From: JAGTVG01 sp963820995
GTDB lineage: Bacteria > Bacteroidota > Bacteroidia > Cytophagales > Cyclobacteriaceae
Direction: 5' to 3'
Assembly: GCA_963820995.1 (NCBI GenBank)
Contig: CAWGCL010000014.1
Span: 1-64,000, forward strand
Length of the DNA: 64,000 bases
Shown piece by piece: positions 54,999-63,057 of this stretch. A program made the position numbers and the translations under genes. Each line of letters opens with the position of its first letter. Positions within the stretch are counted from its first letter, which is position 1. The notes below the pieces were generated by a model that ran no database searches, had not been told where the DNA came from, and worked only from the letters and a program-made list of their open reading frames with translations.

Positions 54999-56177
54999 TT
55001 GACTATGGCACATACAAACAACAATGAAGAATCCGCAGGTCTCATCAAACTTGCTAAGGTAACCTTATGGACTATTCTGATCATTGGATCCGTATTAATC
55101 CTGAAGTTCTTTGGTAATCTGATCAAGCCACTGGTGGTTGCTTTGATCATATGGTATTTGATTAGAATACTTAGAAATGTATTTTACAGGATACGTATTG
55201 GCAGGTTTAGGCTGCCCAGATGGTTCCGGACGGTTTTATCTCTAGTGATCATCCTTGGTATTTTATATTCCATTATAAGCATTATTGTAGTCAATATTGA
55301 ACAGATCGCGGCCAAAGTGGAAGATTATGAGGCCAGGCAGGACAGTATCCTTGAAACAACTGCTGAATATCTTGGTTTGGAAAATCTTGCAGAAGAACTG
55401 AAAGACCTGCCCAGCAGTAAGGAACTCAGGCCTTATCTGAATGGACTGTTAAATTCACTGACCTCAGCCCTTGGAAGCATATTCATCATAATAATTTATC
55501 TGATTTTTATATTGATTGAAGAATTCATTTTTACCAGGAAGCTGGATATTATCTATAAGAACAACGAACAATTTGATGACATTAAGTATATCATCAATAC
55601 TATGAACAATTCTATAAAGAGATATATTTCTGTCAAAACCTTTGCCAGTTTACTCACTGCAGTATTAGCCTATATCGCTTTATTATTACTTGGGGTTGAT
55701 TTTCCATTACTTTGGGCATTTATCATATTCGTTTTTAATTTTATACCCTATGTTGGATCTTTCATAGCCACCTTCCTGCCTTCTGTTTTCGCCGTTCTCC
55801 AATTCAATTCACTTCCTTATTTTATATGGGTTTTCCTAAGCGTTCAATTTTGCCAGACCCTTGTAGCCAATGGCATTGAACCCAAGATCATGGGACGTTC
55901 ATTGAATTTAAGTCCACTGGTGGTACTCATCACATTAGCCATTTGGGGGACAATCTGGGGGGTATTGGGAATGATAATATCCGTTCCGGTGACTTCAATT
56001 CTGGTGATTGTTCTGGCCCAGTTCAAAGAGACCCGGAATATTGCCATTCTTCTTTCTGAAACAGGAAATATTGAGAATATGGTTGTTCCGGAGCGTGAGC
56101 CGAACATGACAACTCCTGCCCACCTGCAGTTCTGGAAATATTGGAAAAGACAAGTAGACCGGTCGGATTATTCTTGA
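54999..56177 (+). CDS. AI-2E family transporter (TerC/PerM-like permease)
   Basis: A 392-residue polytopic protein with about eight membrane helices. A hydrophobic pair at the N-terminus precedes a long amphipathic stretch, and the core has RYISVKTFASLLTAVLAYIA and FIPYVGSFIATFLPSVFAVL, family signatures. Proteins of this class were named for autoinducer-2 export but most do other transport; no LuxS is seen in this window. Confidence 0.85.
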   Translation: MTMAHTNNNEESAGLIKLAKVTLWTILIIGSVLILKFFGNLIKPLVVALIIWYLIRILRNVFYRIRIGRFRLPRWFRTVLSLVIILGILYSIISIIVVNIEQIAAKVEDYEARQDSILETTAEYLGLENLAEELKDLPSSKELRPYLNGLLNSLTSALGSIFIIIIYLIFILIEEFIFTRKLDIIYKNNEQFDDIKYIINTMNNSIKRYISVKTFASLLTAVLAYIALLLLGVDFPLLWAFIIFVFNFIPYVGSFIATFLPSVFAVLQFNSLPYFIWVFLSVQFCQTLVANGIEPKIMGRSLNLSPLVVLITLAIWGTIWGVLGMIISVPVTSILVIVLAQFKETRNIAILLSETGNIENMVVPEREPNMTTPAHLQFWKYWKRQVDRSDYS

Positions 56178-56260
56178 AAAAAATAATACAGATGATAGAA
56201 GTGAGATGTTAATTGTATGTCATGGATGAGAGATCGGATGCTTAAGTTAAATGTTTTCTA

Positions 56261-56638
56261 TTAGTAGAGGTCTTCATCCCTTTCCAACAATAAAATAGAA
56301 GCCTGGGGAACAATATACAGCTTTTCGTTTTCATAATTTACCTCAACAGCCCCGTTCTGAATGAAAATAGCAAGATCGCCTTCCTTGGCCTGGAGCGGGA
56401 TATACTTTATCTCATCCGTTTTATCTTTCCAGGGCTCATCATCTTCTGCCGGTAATGGGATCGGATAACCCGGACCTATTTTGATCACATAACCAGTCTG
56501 TACTTTTTCTTTCTCTTTTACACCTGGTGGCAGATACAGTCCGCTTTGCGTTTTGTCGGTGGATTTTTTGGGCCTGATCAATACCCTGTCGCCTACAACA
56601 ATTAATTTTTTAAGTCTGTTATCTGATGTCAGCTTCAT
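56261..56638 (-). CDS. GroES-like co-chaperonin family protein
   Basis: A 125-residue protein that shares the GroES beta barrel: GDRVLIRPKKSTDKTQSGLY (mobile-loop region) and VKEKEKVQTGYVIKIGPGY. It carries an insertion (AEDDEPWKDKTDEIKYIPLQ) that normal GroES lacks and no GroEL is adjacent. It may be a second co-chaperonin or a variant with a different partner. Confidence 0.75.
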   Translation of the reverse strand: MKLTSDNRLKKLIVVGDRVLIRPKKSTDKTQSGLYLPPGVKEKEKVQTGYVIKIGPGYPIPLPAEDDEPWKDKTDEIKYIPLQAKEGDLAIFIQNGAVEVNYENEKLYIVPQASILLLERDEDLY

Positions 56639-56689
56639 GCCCGGTTGGTTTAATTTCAGGTAATTTAGTTCATATATTGCTAAAAAGAA

Positions 56690-56731
56690 AAATCCCGCTC
56701 CTGTATTCAGTATAATGCAGAAGCGGGATCT
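56690..56731 (-). terminator. terminator of the pepF-type gene
   Basis: ATCCCGCT (56692-56699) pairs with AGCGGGAT (56722-56729) around a 22-base loop that forms a second weak stem; on the minus strand a T-rich run follows (plus A-run 56682-56692). It stands 13 bp beyond the peptidase stop. Confidence 0.75.
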
Positions 56732-56743
56732 TTAAACCTTTAT

Positions 56744-58672
56744 CTATCCAATCTCATCAAGAATGGCTTCGATGTCATCCATTACTTTGTTCATTCTGGC
56801 CATTGTAACCTCGAATGGTTCGTCCGTTTCCATATCTATCCCTACTTTTTTCAAGGTAGGAATGGCATATTCTGAACTTCCACTTGATAGAAAATCGATA
56901 TAATTATCAACCATTTCTTCACCGCCATTTAGCATCTGTTCGGCAAGCATGGTAGAGGCAGTAAAAGAAGTACTGTACTGGAACACGTAGAAATTATAAT
57001 AGAAATGAGGGATATAGGCCCATTCTATAGCATAAACGTCGTCAATAACCATTACACCATCTTCATGACCATAATATTTCTTTAATATCTCCAGGTATAT
57101 CTCACTGAATTTTTCTCCAGTCAGACTTTCCCCCTTTTCTGCCAATTCATGGATCTTAAGTTCAAATTCTGCGAACTGTGTTTGTCTGAACAGTGTGGCC
57201 CTGGCATTTTCCAGATAATTACCCAGAATGGAAAGTTTGATCTGTGGATCATCGATCTGTTTCAATACATGGTCCATCAATAAAGCCTCATTGGCTGTCG
57301 ATGCTACTTCGGCAAGAAAAATAGGATAATTTGCATTTATAAAAGGTTGGTTCTTATTAGAGAAATAGGAATGCATGGTATGCCCAAGTTCGTGTGCAAG
57401 GGTACCGACATCTTCATACTGGCCATTGTAATTCAGAAGAATATATGGGTGTACGTTGTAAGCTGATCCATTTGAATAGGCTCCGGACCGTTTGCCAGCA
57501 TTTGGATACACATCGATCCAGCGTCCGTCAAATGCTTCCTGCAAGGTGTTTACATATTCATCACCCAGTACTGCTAGGGCCTTTTTGACCATATCATAGC
57601 CTTCTTCATAGGAATATTTTAAGTCCACATCATTAACAAGCGGAGCATATATATCGTAGTAATGTAATTCATCGACACCCATCATCCTTTTCTTCAGATC
57701 CAGGTATCTGTGAAGTGTCGGGAGGTTTTTATTGGCATTTTCGATAAGTTTATGATATACGCCGGTAGGAATATTATTGGAATTCAGGGAAGCTTCAAGG
57801 CAGGAATTATAGTTGCGTACATTTTTAACAAACATGTTTTCTTTTACCTTCCCGTATAATTGAGTGCCAAGTGTCATTTTAAACTCATCCAGTTTTCCGA
57901 AAAAACTTTCAAATACCAATTTTCGGTCTTCCCTGTTCGTGCTGGCCCTCTGAAGAGCATATGTAGAGGCATCTAAAACTACTTTATCTCCACTGGCCAG
58001 TGTCACTTCTGCCCTTGGCATTTCTGCATTGGAGAACACGCTGTAAATACTGCCGGAATTGCCCTGCATGATACCGGCTTCAGCGATAAGGTTTTCCTCA
58101 GAAGCGTTACGGGTATGTGTTTTCACACGATATACATTATCAATATACTGTCTGTATTTCTCCAGTTTTGGTTCTGTTTTGAAAAATCTATTTAGTTTAT
58201 GTTCCGGAATGGACAGGATCTCAGGATCAATATAAGCTGCTGCTGCGCCAAACTTGGTATACAACTGGTTGGCTTCCTGGTCCATCCCAAGGGGTTCTGA
58301 TTCGCGGATATCGCTATCTGAAAGCATGGAAGCATAAGATCCGAACATAAAAAGTTCTTTGACTACACCTTCCAGATATTCTAATGCATTAAATAAATTG
58401 CTGGCAGATTTTCCTAAAGTCCCTTTATAATTGGCCACTTTCTCAAACTTTGCCGGCAAAGCTTCCTTAGCCTTTTCCCAGTCTGCCTGGGTGGCATACA
58501 TGTCTGTCAGTTTCCATTTGTAATTTTCAGGGATGTCGGCCCTTTCTTTTGTGGTTTGGGTTCCGTTACCTGCTTCTCCGGCCTTGTCCACCGGAGCAGT
58601 ACACTTCATTAGCATAAATATTGACATCATTACAATACTTAGGGTTTTAATGTTGTTTTTATAAGATTTCAT
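56744..58672 (-). CDS. oligoendopeptidase F-type M3 peptidase, exported lipoprotein
   Basis: A 642-residue zinc peptidase. The N-terminus has a signal and lipobox-like LMKC (Cys24) followed by a Gly/Glu-rich linker. The M3 domain includes the zinc motif HELGHTMHSYFSNK (HExxH) and the downstream Glu in FLAEVASTANEAL. PepF enzymes are cytoplasmic in Firmicutes; a lipoprotein form places this one in the periplasm or on the surface, where it can degrade peptides. It is a single gene. Confidence 0.88.
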   Translation of the reverse strand: MKSYKNNIKTLSIVMMSIFMLMKCTAPVDKAGEAGNGTQTTKERADIPENYKWKLTDMYATQADWEKAKEALPAKFEKVANYKGTLGKSASNLFNALEYLEGVVKELFMFGSYASMLSDSDIRESEPLGMDQEANQLYTKFGAAAAYIDPEILSIPEHKLNRFFKTEPKLEKYRQYIDNVYRVKTHTRNASEENLIAEAGIMQGNSGSIYSVFSNAEMPRAEVTLASGDKVVLDASTYALQRASTNREDRKLVFESFFGKLDEFKMTLGTQLYGKVKENMFVKNVRNYNSCLEASLNSNNIPTGVYHKLIENANKNLPTLHRYLDLKKRMMGVDELHYYDIYAPLVNDVDLKYSYEEGYDMVKKALAVLGDEYVNTLQEAFDGRWIDVYPNAGKRSGAYSNGSAYNVHPYILLNYNGQYEDVGTLAHELGHTMHSYFSNKNQPFINANYPIFLAEVASTANEALLMDHVLKQIDDPQIKLSILGNYLENARATLFRQTQFAEFELKIHELAEKGESLTGEKFSEIYLEILKKYYGHEDGVMVIDDVYAIEWAYIPHFYYNFYVFQYSTSFTASTMLAEQMLNGGEEMVDNYIDFLSSGSSEYAIPTLKKVGIDMETDEPFEVTMARMNKVMDDIEAILDEIG

Positions 58673-58743
58673 ATTAAAAAAAATTTAGAAAACACTTTAA
58701 ATAAAAAGCGTGTGAATTTACTTCTTTTCCTACTAAAATAGAA

Positions 58744-58782
58744 GTGAGATCATCTCAAAGGCTACCACTGAAATGATCTCAC
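58744..58782 (-). terminator. terminator of the dehydrogenase gene
   Basis: GTGAGATCAT (58744-58753) pairs with ATGATCTCAC (58773-58782), a perfect 10-bp stem, followed on the minus strand by a T-rich segment. It stands 46 bp after the dehydrogenase stop. Confidence 0.65.
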
Positions 58783-58827
58783 AGTTTATATAACTTCTAA
58801 AAAGGCTTTTAATCCCTAACAGAGTGT

Positions 58828-60525
58828 TTAATTATTGTTTGACCTGATTTCGGCCACTTCTTCAACAGTTACATAGCTGGCCTCATTACCCCAGCTATTT
58901 CGGATAAAGGAAAGGACATCAGCTATTTGCTGATCAGTCAGAAAAGCATGTGAGGCCATGATATTCTGATAAATCTCTCCTTTGATCTCAATAGGATCAT
59001 TCAAGCCGTTCAAAACCACTTTGACCAGTCTTTCTTTGTCGCCCAATACCCATTCTGTATCGATCAACGGTGGATTCATCCCCGGGGCGCCCTTTCCGCT
59101 CATCATATGACATGATGCGCAATAGGTCTGATAAACTTTTTTACCTGGCAGCAAAGCTTCATCTAATTCTTCTTCAGAAACTGTTTTAGCAGCCGCAGTT
59201 ACCGGCATTTCATTATAACCGGGTATTCCATCTTCATAATACATCACCCTCCAGATCCTTCCCTTCTGAGAATCGACGATAAAGAGGGATCCATCGGGGC
59301 CTTGTGCAAGCCCGCATGGACGGTACCGCGCGTCTCCTGAACTTTCAATGGGGCCTCCGGTAAACCCATCAGCAAAAACTTCCCATTCTCCGGATGGTTT
59401 GCCATCTTTCATGGGTATAAAAACGACATTATAGCCCTGTTGTGTGGAACCAAGCCTGTTCCAGGAACCATGGAATGCTACAAAAGCCCCATTGCGGTAT
59501 TTTTCAGGGAACATTTTACCGGTATAAAACAGAACATCATTAGGGCCCCAGTGACCCGGGAAACCAATCAATGGCTTCTTAATATCCTCGCATCCTTCAG
59601 TAGATTCACCATCTCCTCCGAACTCAGGACACTTCATACGCTGATCTTTAAATTGGTCGAAATAACAATAAGGCCATCCGAAATCGTCCCCTTCATCAAT
59701 ATCCAGAAATTCCTCTGCGGGTAATTCCAGATTGTCCTCTTCCGTATAATAATCCGGCCAGAAACGGTGCAGGTCATCACGTCCATGCTGTAAGGCATAT
59801 AACTTATCTTCTTTCGTATTCCATGTAAGAGCCACTGCATTTCTGATTCCAGTGGCATAGCGTTTATCGAGTGTTTGCTGTTGATTCAACTGATCGTCAG
59901 AGAATTTCCAGATACCTGCTCTTGTCTCAAGTTCAACGCAAGGGTATATTCCGGGGGATCCTTCGGTTCTCGGCTCTTCCTGGCATGCATTAGTGGCAGA
60001 TCCTACATTTACATACATATTCCCTTTCCCATCAAAGGTAAAAGGCTTTTCCATATGTCCGGTGCCATCAACCAGGTTGACTAGTGTATCTACAGCCCCC
60101 GATGGGAGCAATTCATCTTTATTGAATTTTGCTCTGAATACCTGAGTCCTGGATGAAAAATACAGAAATCCATTATGTAGTTCGATGCCTGTCCCGGTGA
60201 CCTCTGAATATCCTTCAATATGGTCAGCACGGCCATCATGGTTAAGGTCACGTAAGGCAACGATACCTTTACCTTCGTTATTTAGTTTCCTCAAATGCAC
60301 ATAGATATCTCCATTATTATTGACAACAATATGCCTGCCACGACCAAGTGTGTCCACTACAACCATGGCTCCAAAGTTCTCAGGAAGTGTGATCCCTCCG
60401 TTTTCTTTGTCCGGAAATATTTCAATGCGGTTTCTTCCCGGTTCGTTTTTTTCTTCACAGGAAGGGAACAGGAGGACAATAAAAAAGAGTGTTAACAATG
60501 AGCTGTATAAATTTCTATTTATCAT
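58828..60525 (-). CDS. PQQ-type sugar (sorbosone-like) dehydrogenase fused to cytochrome c
   Basis: A 565-residue exported protein. A lipoprotein signal (LLFPSCEE, Cys23) leads into a soluble six-bladed propeller dehydrogenase (RHIVVNNNGDIYVHLR, GTGHMEKPFTFDGKGNMYV, RPCGLAQGPDGSLFIVDSQ), then a C-terminal cytochrome c with CASCHMMSGKG (haem-binding CxxCH) and a distal Met region. It oxidises an external sugar or alcohol and passes electrons through its own haem. Substrate unknown; it needs PQQ supplied from outside, as no pqq genes are here. Confidence 0.82.
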   Translation of the reverse strand: MINRNLYSSLLTLFFIVLLFPSCEEKNEPGRNRIEIFPDKENGGITLPENFGAMVVVDTLGRGRHIVVNNNGDIYVHLRKLNNEGKGIVALRDLNHDGRADHIEGYSEVTGTGIELHNGFLYFSSRTQVFRAKFNKDELLPSGAVDTLVNLVDGTGHMEKPFTFDGKGNMYVNVGSATNACQEEPRTEGSPGIYPCVELETRAGIWKFSDDQLNQQQTLDKRYATGIRNAVALTWNTKEDKLYALQHGRDDLHRFWPDYYTEEDNLELPAEEFLDIDEGDDFGWPYCYFDQFKDQRMKCPEFGGDGESTEGCEDIKKPLIGFPGHWGPNDVLFYTGKMFPEKYRNGAFVAFHGSWNRLGSTQQGYNVVFIPMKDGKPSGEWEVFADGFTGGPIESSGDARYRPCGLAQGPDGSLFIVDSQKGRIWRVMYYEDGIPGYNEMPVTAAAKTVSEEELDEALLPGKKVYQTYCASCHMMSGKGAPGMNPPLIDTEWVLGDKERLVKVVLNGLNDPIEIKGEIYQNIMASHAFLTDQQIADVLSFIRNSWGNEASYVTVEEVAEIRSNNN

Positions 60526-60649
60526 GATAAAATGTTTAAAGTAGCATAGATCTTAATTGACGAAAATATATCCCGGATAAATCGATTTAAATTTAGAAAT
60601 TATTTACTTATATTGAACGATGATAATGTAAAATAATAAGAATAGATAC

Positions 60650-60976
60650 ATGAAAAGAGTGCTTTTTATTGCTGGAACCTTTACATTGATGATGTTATCG
60701 CTAGGTTTTTTACTTAAAGTGATGGAGTATGATGGAGCAGGTTTACTTGTTCTTTTTGGGCTGGCGGGTTTTACAGTTGTACTAGTATTAGGGGCAATCC
60801 ATGGCAGAAATCTATTATTTTACACCAGTAGTCTGACCATGATCCTTTTACTGTTGGCCTGGGTATTCAATGGGCTTGCGCTCCCGGGGGCAGATCTGTT
60901 ATATATGTCGGGAATGCTTGTCCTTACACTGGTTCTCATACCATTGTTTGGTTTCTGGATCCATAAACATTCCTGA
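60650..60976 (+). CDS. small four-helix membrane protein
   Basis: A 108-residue protein with four hydrophobic helices (about 5-25, 30-48, 55-75, 83-103) and few charges. No family recognised. It is separated from the next gene by about 40 bp in the same direction, so it may be the first gene of the exported-protein run that follows. Confidence 0.55.
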   Translation: MKRVLFIAGTFTLMMLSLGFLLKVMEYDGAGLLVLFGLAGFTVVLVLGAIHGRNLLFYTSSLTMILLLLAWVFNGLALPGADLLYMSGMLVLTLVLIPLFGFWIHKHS

Positions 60977-61017
60977 TATTTTTATGATATAATTTTTTAA
61001 CCCGGAGCATTTTTTTG

Positions 61018-61455
61018 ATGAAGTTAAATTCCTCATTGTTTATTCTTGTTTTGTTTTCTCTTTTTTGTGGTCTTGTTTCATGCAATGGTAACAAAACGAT
61101 CAATAATGCAGATATAGAGAAGCTAGATAAATCCTTAAATTCATACCATTCCAGCTGGAAAATTTCGGGAAGAATTCGGAGGCACTTATCACTTACCCAA
61201 TGTCTCTTTTTTTCTGTTTGGTATGGTAACCGTGAGAAATACCCATACTTAGGCTGGGCCAGGGATCATTTTTATTCCGGGAAAAACGGTTTGATCAGTG
61301 ACAGGGACTATCCATTGACCTGGGAAACGGAGGCCAGCCAGGCAGATTATGCTGGCATGCGTATAATTTCTTCAGAATACGTGAAACAAAAAATTGCTGC
61401 GCCTCATACATGGCATGCAGCAGAAGTATTTTTATATCTTTACGACATCAAATAG
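61018..61455 (+). CDS. exported protein of uncertain type, probably with two compensating indels
   Basis: A lipoprotein signal (FCGLVSC, from the ATG at 61018) precedes about 120 residues. Residues around 50-72 read KISGRIRRHLSLTQCLFFSV in the open frame, but the adjacent frame over the same bases reads REEFGGTYHLPNVSFFLFGM, which looks far more protein-like. One indel at about 61157-61165 and an opposite one at about 61220-61227 would explain both. The C-terminus PLTWETEASQADYAGM, then APHTWHAAEVFLYLYD resembles the end of (alpha/alpha)6-type glycosidases. Function not assigned. Confidence 0.45.
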   Translation: MKLNSSLFILVLFSLFCGLVSCNGNKTINNADIEKLDKSLNSYHSSWKISGRIRRHLSLTQCLFFSVWYGNREKYPYLGWARDHFYSGKNGLISDRDYPLTWETEASQADYAGMRIISSEYVKQKIAAPHTWHAAEVFLYLYDIK

Positions 61456-61469
61456 AATAACAATATAAA

Positions 61470-63041
61470 ATGAAACACACAATTTATACACTTTTAAGCA
61501 TAATGCTGGCTATGATGCTGGTAGTTTCCTGTAGTTCCGTTACCGATTCTAACGGAGAATATATCACCATGTCTCAGGAAGATCTGAAAGATAAAATCAT
61601 GGGAGCCTGGGCTCTGCAGACAATTGGAGTAACATATGGTGGGCCGACAGAGTTCAGATATAAGAAAATGATAATCCCGGACAGCATCGATATCGTCTGG
61701 AATGATACTTTGATGTATCACTGGATGACCAGGATACCGGGCCTATACGATGACATCTATATGGACTTAACTTTTGTGGATGTTTTTGAAAAAGAGGGGC
61801 TTGATGCACCGGCCTCAGCTCATGGGGAGGCATATGCTAATGCTTCATACTGGTTATGGCATGCAAACCAGCAGGGCCGGTATAACATTCTGAATGGCAT
61901 CGATCCCCCGGAATCAGGACATTGGCTCAATAATCCTCATGCCGATGATATAGATTTTCAGATAGAAGCGGATTTTGCCGGCATAATGGCACCTGGAATG
62001 CCAAATGCGGCAAGTAAAATATGTGATCCTATAGGTCATATTATGAATTCCGGGAATGGATACTATGGTGGTGTATATATGGCGGCTATGTACAGTAACG
62101 CATATGTTATGAATGATATCAAAGAGGTGGTTGAAAAATCTCTGGCCGTTATACCCATGGAAAGCTCCTATTATAAATGCATGCGGGATGTGATCGATTG
62201 GAGCGAACAATATCCTATGGACTGGGTGAAAACCTGGCAATTGGTTGAAGAGAAATGGGGAGAAGACATTGGATGCCCCGATGGTGTGCATGCAGATTTT
62301 AATATTGATGCTACCATAAACTCAGCATATGTGATTATGGGTTTATTATATGGAAATGGAGATCTTGATAAAACTATGGATATTTCTACAAGATGCGGAC
62401 AGGACTCAGATTGTAATCCGGCAAGTGCTGCAGGAATCCTGGGAGCGATGATTGGATATAGGGCCATACCTGAAAAATGGGGTAAAGGGCTTGAAATGAT
62501 CGAAGACCTGGATTTTAAGTACACGACCATTTCATTAAATGATGCTTATGGATTAAGTTTCAGGCATGCACTGGAAGTGATCAAGCGAAATGGGGGTGAA
62601 GTAACAGATGATGAAGTAAAGATTAAAGTCGAAGAAACGGTAGCAGTGCCTTTCGAGGAAAATTTTCCGGGTTATAAAGTATCTATGATCACCAAAAATG
62701 ATGATAATTTTCTGACAACCGAAAAGCAGGAATTGGAATTCGAGTTTGAAGGTATAGGGGTGGTATTAAGAGGCAGAATGAAGAACCGAAATTTTGATAA
62801 TATATATGCACTTGAAGGTGAAGAACAAACTATTGGCAACTACAAGATAGATACGGAATTTTATATTGATGGGGAACTTGTGGTTTCTAATAAACAACCT
62901 TTGGCATTCCAGGAAAGGAATCATGAACTGTTTTATAAATATGAGCTGCCCGCCGGAAAGCATACACTGGTTATGAAAATTCTGAATCCACACCCGGATG
63001 TGGTCATGCAGGTAGGAGATTTAATTGCTTATTCTAAATAA
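61470..63041 (+). CDS. ADP-ribosylglycohydrolase-fold lipoprotein with C-terminal beta domain
   Basis: A 523-residue exported protein (signal and lipobox LVVSCSS, Cys21). The ADP-ribosylglycohydrolase core is identified by MGAWALQTIGVTYGGPTEF, YDDIYMDLTF (first metal-binding pair) and GQDSDCNPASAAGILGAMIG (second metal site, matching the family's GDTD.N motif). A beta-rich domain follows (about 400-523). Secreted members of this fold probably cut N- or O-glycosidic bonds of nucleosides or sugars rather than protein ADP-ribose. It sits 14 bp after the previous gene and 16 bp before the ThuA gene. Confidence 0.8.
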   Translation: MKHTIYTLLSIMLAMMLVVSCSSVTDSNGEYITMSQEDLKDKIMGAWALQTIGVTYGGPTEFRYKKMIIPDSIDIVWNDTLMYHWMTRIPGLYDDIYMDLTFVDVFEKEGLDAPASAHGEAYANASYWLWHANQQGRYNILNGIDPPESGHWLNNPHADDIDFQIEADFAGIMAPGMPNAASKICDPIGHIMNSGNGYYGGVYMAAMYSNAYVMNDIKEVVEKSLAVIPMESSYYKCMRDVIDWSEQYPMDWVKTWQLVEEKWGEDIGCPDGVHADFNIDATINSAYVIMGLLYGNGDLDKTMDISTRCGQDSDCNPASAAGILGAMIGYRAIPEKWGKGLEMIEDLDFKYTTISLNDAYGLSFRHALEVIKRNGGEVTDDEVKIKVEETVAVPFEENFPGYKVSMITKNDDNFLTTEKQELEFEFEGIGVVLRGRMKNRNFDNIYALEGEEQTIGNYKIDTEFYIDGELVVSNKQPLAFQERNHELFYKYELPAGKHTLVMKILNPHPDVVMQVGDLIAYSK

Positions 63042-63057
63042 TATAATCCAGGAACTC

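Noticed and set aside
54767..55150. A 127-codon minus-strand frame across the GNAT/AI-2E divergent promoter region
   Set aside because: It covers both the GNAT start and the AI-2E start and has no family similarity; chance overlap.
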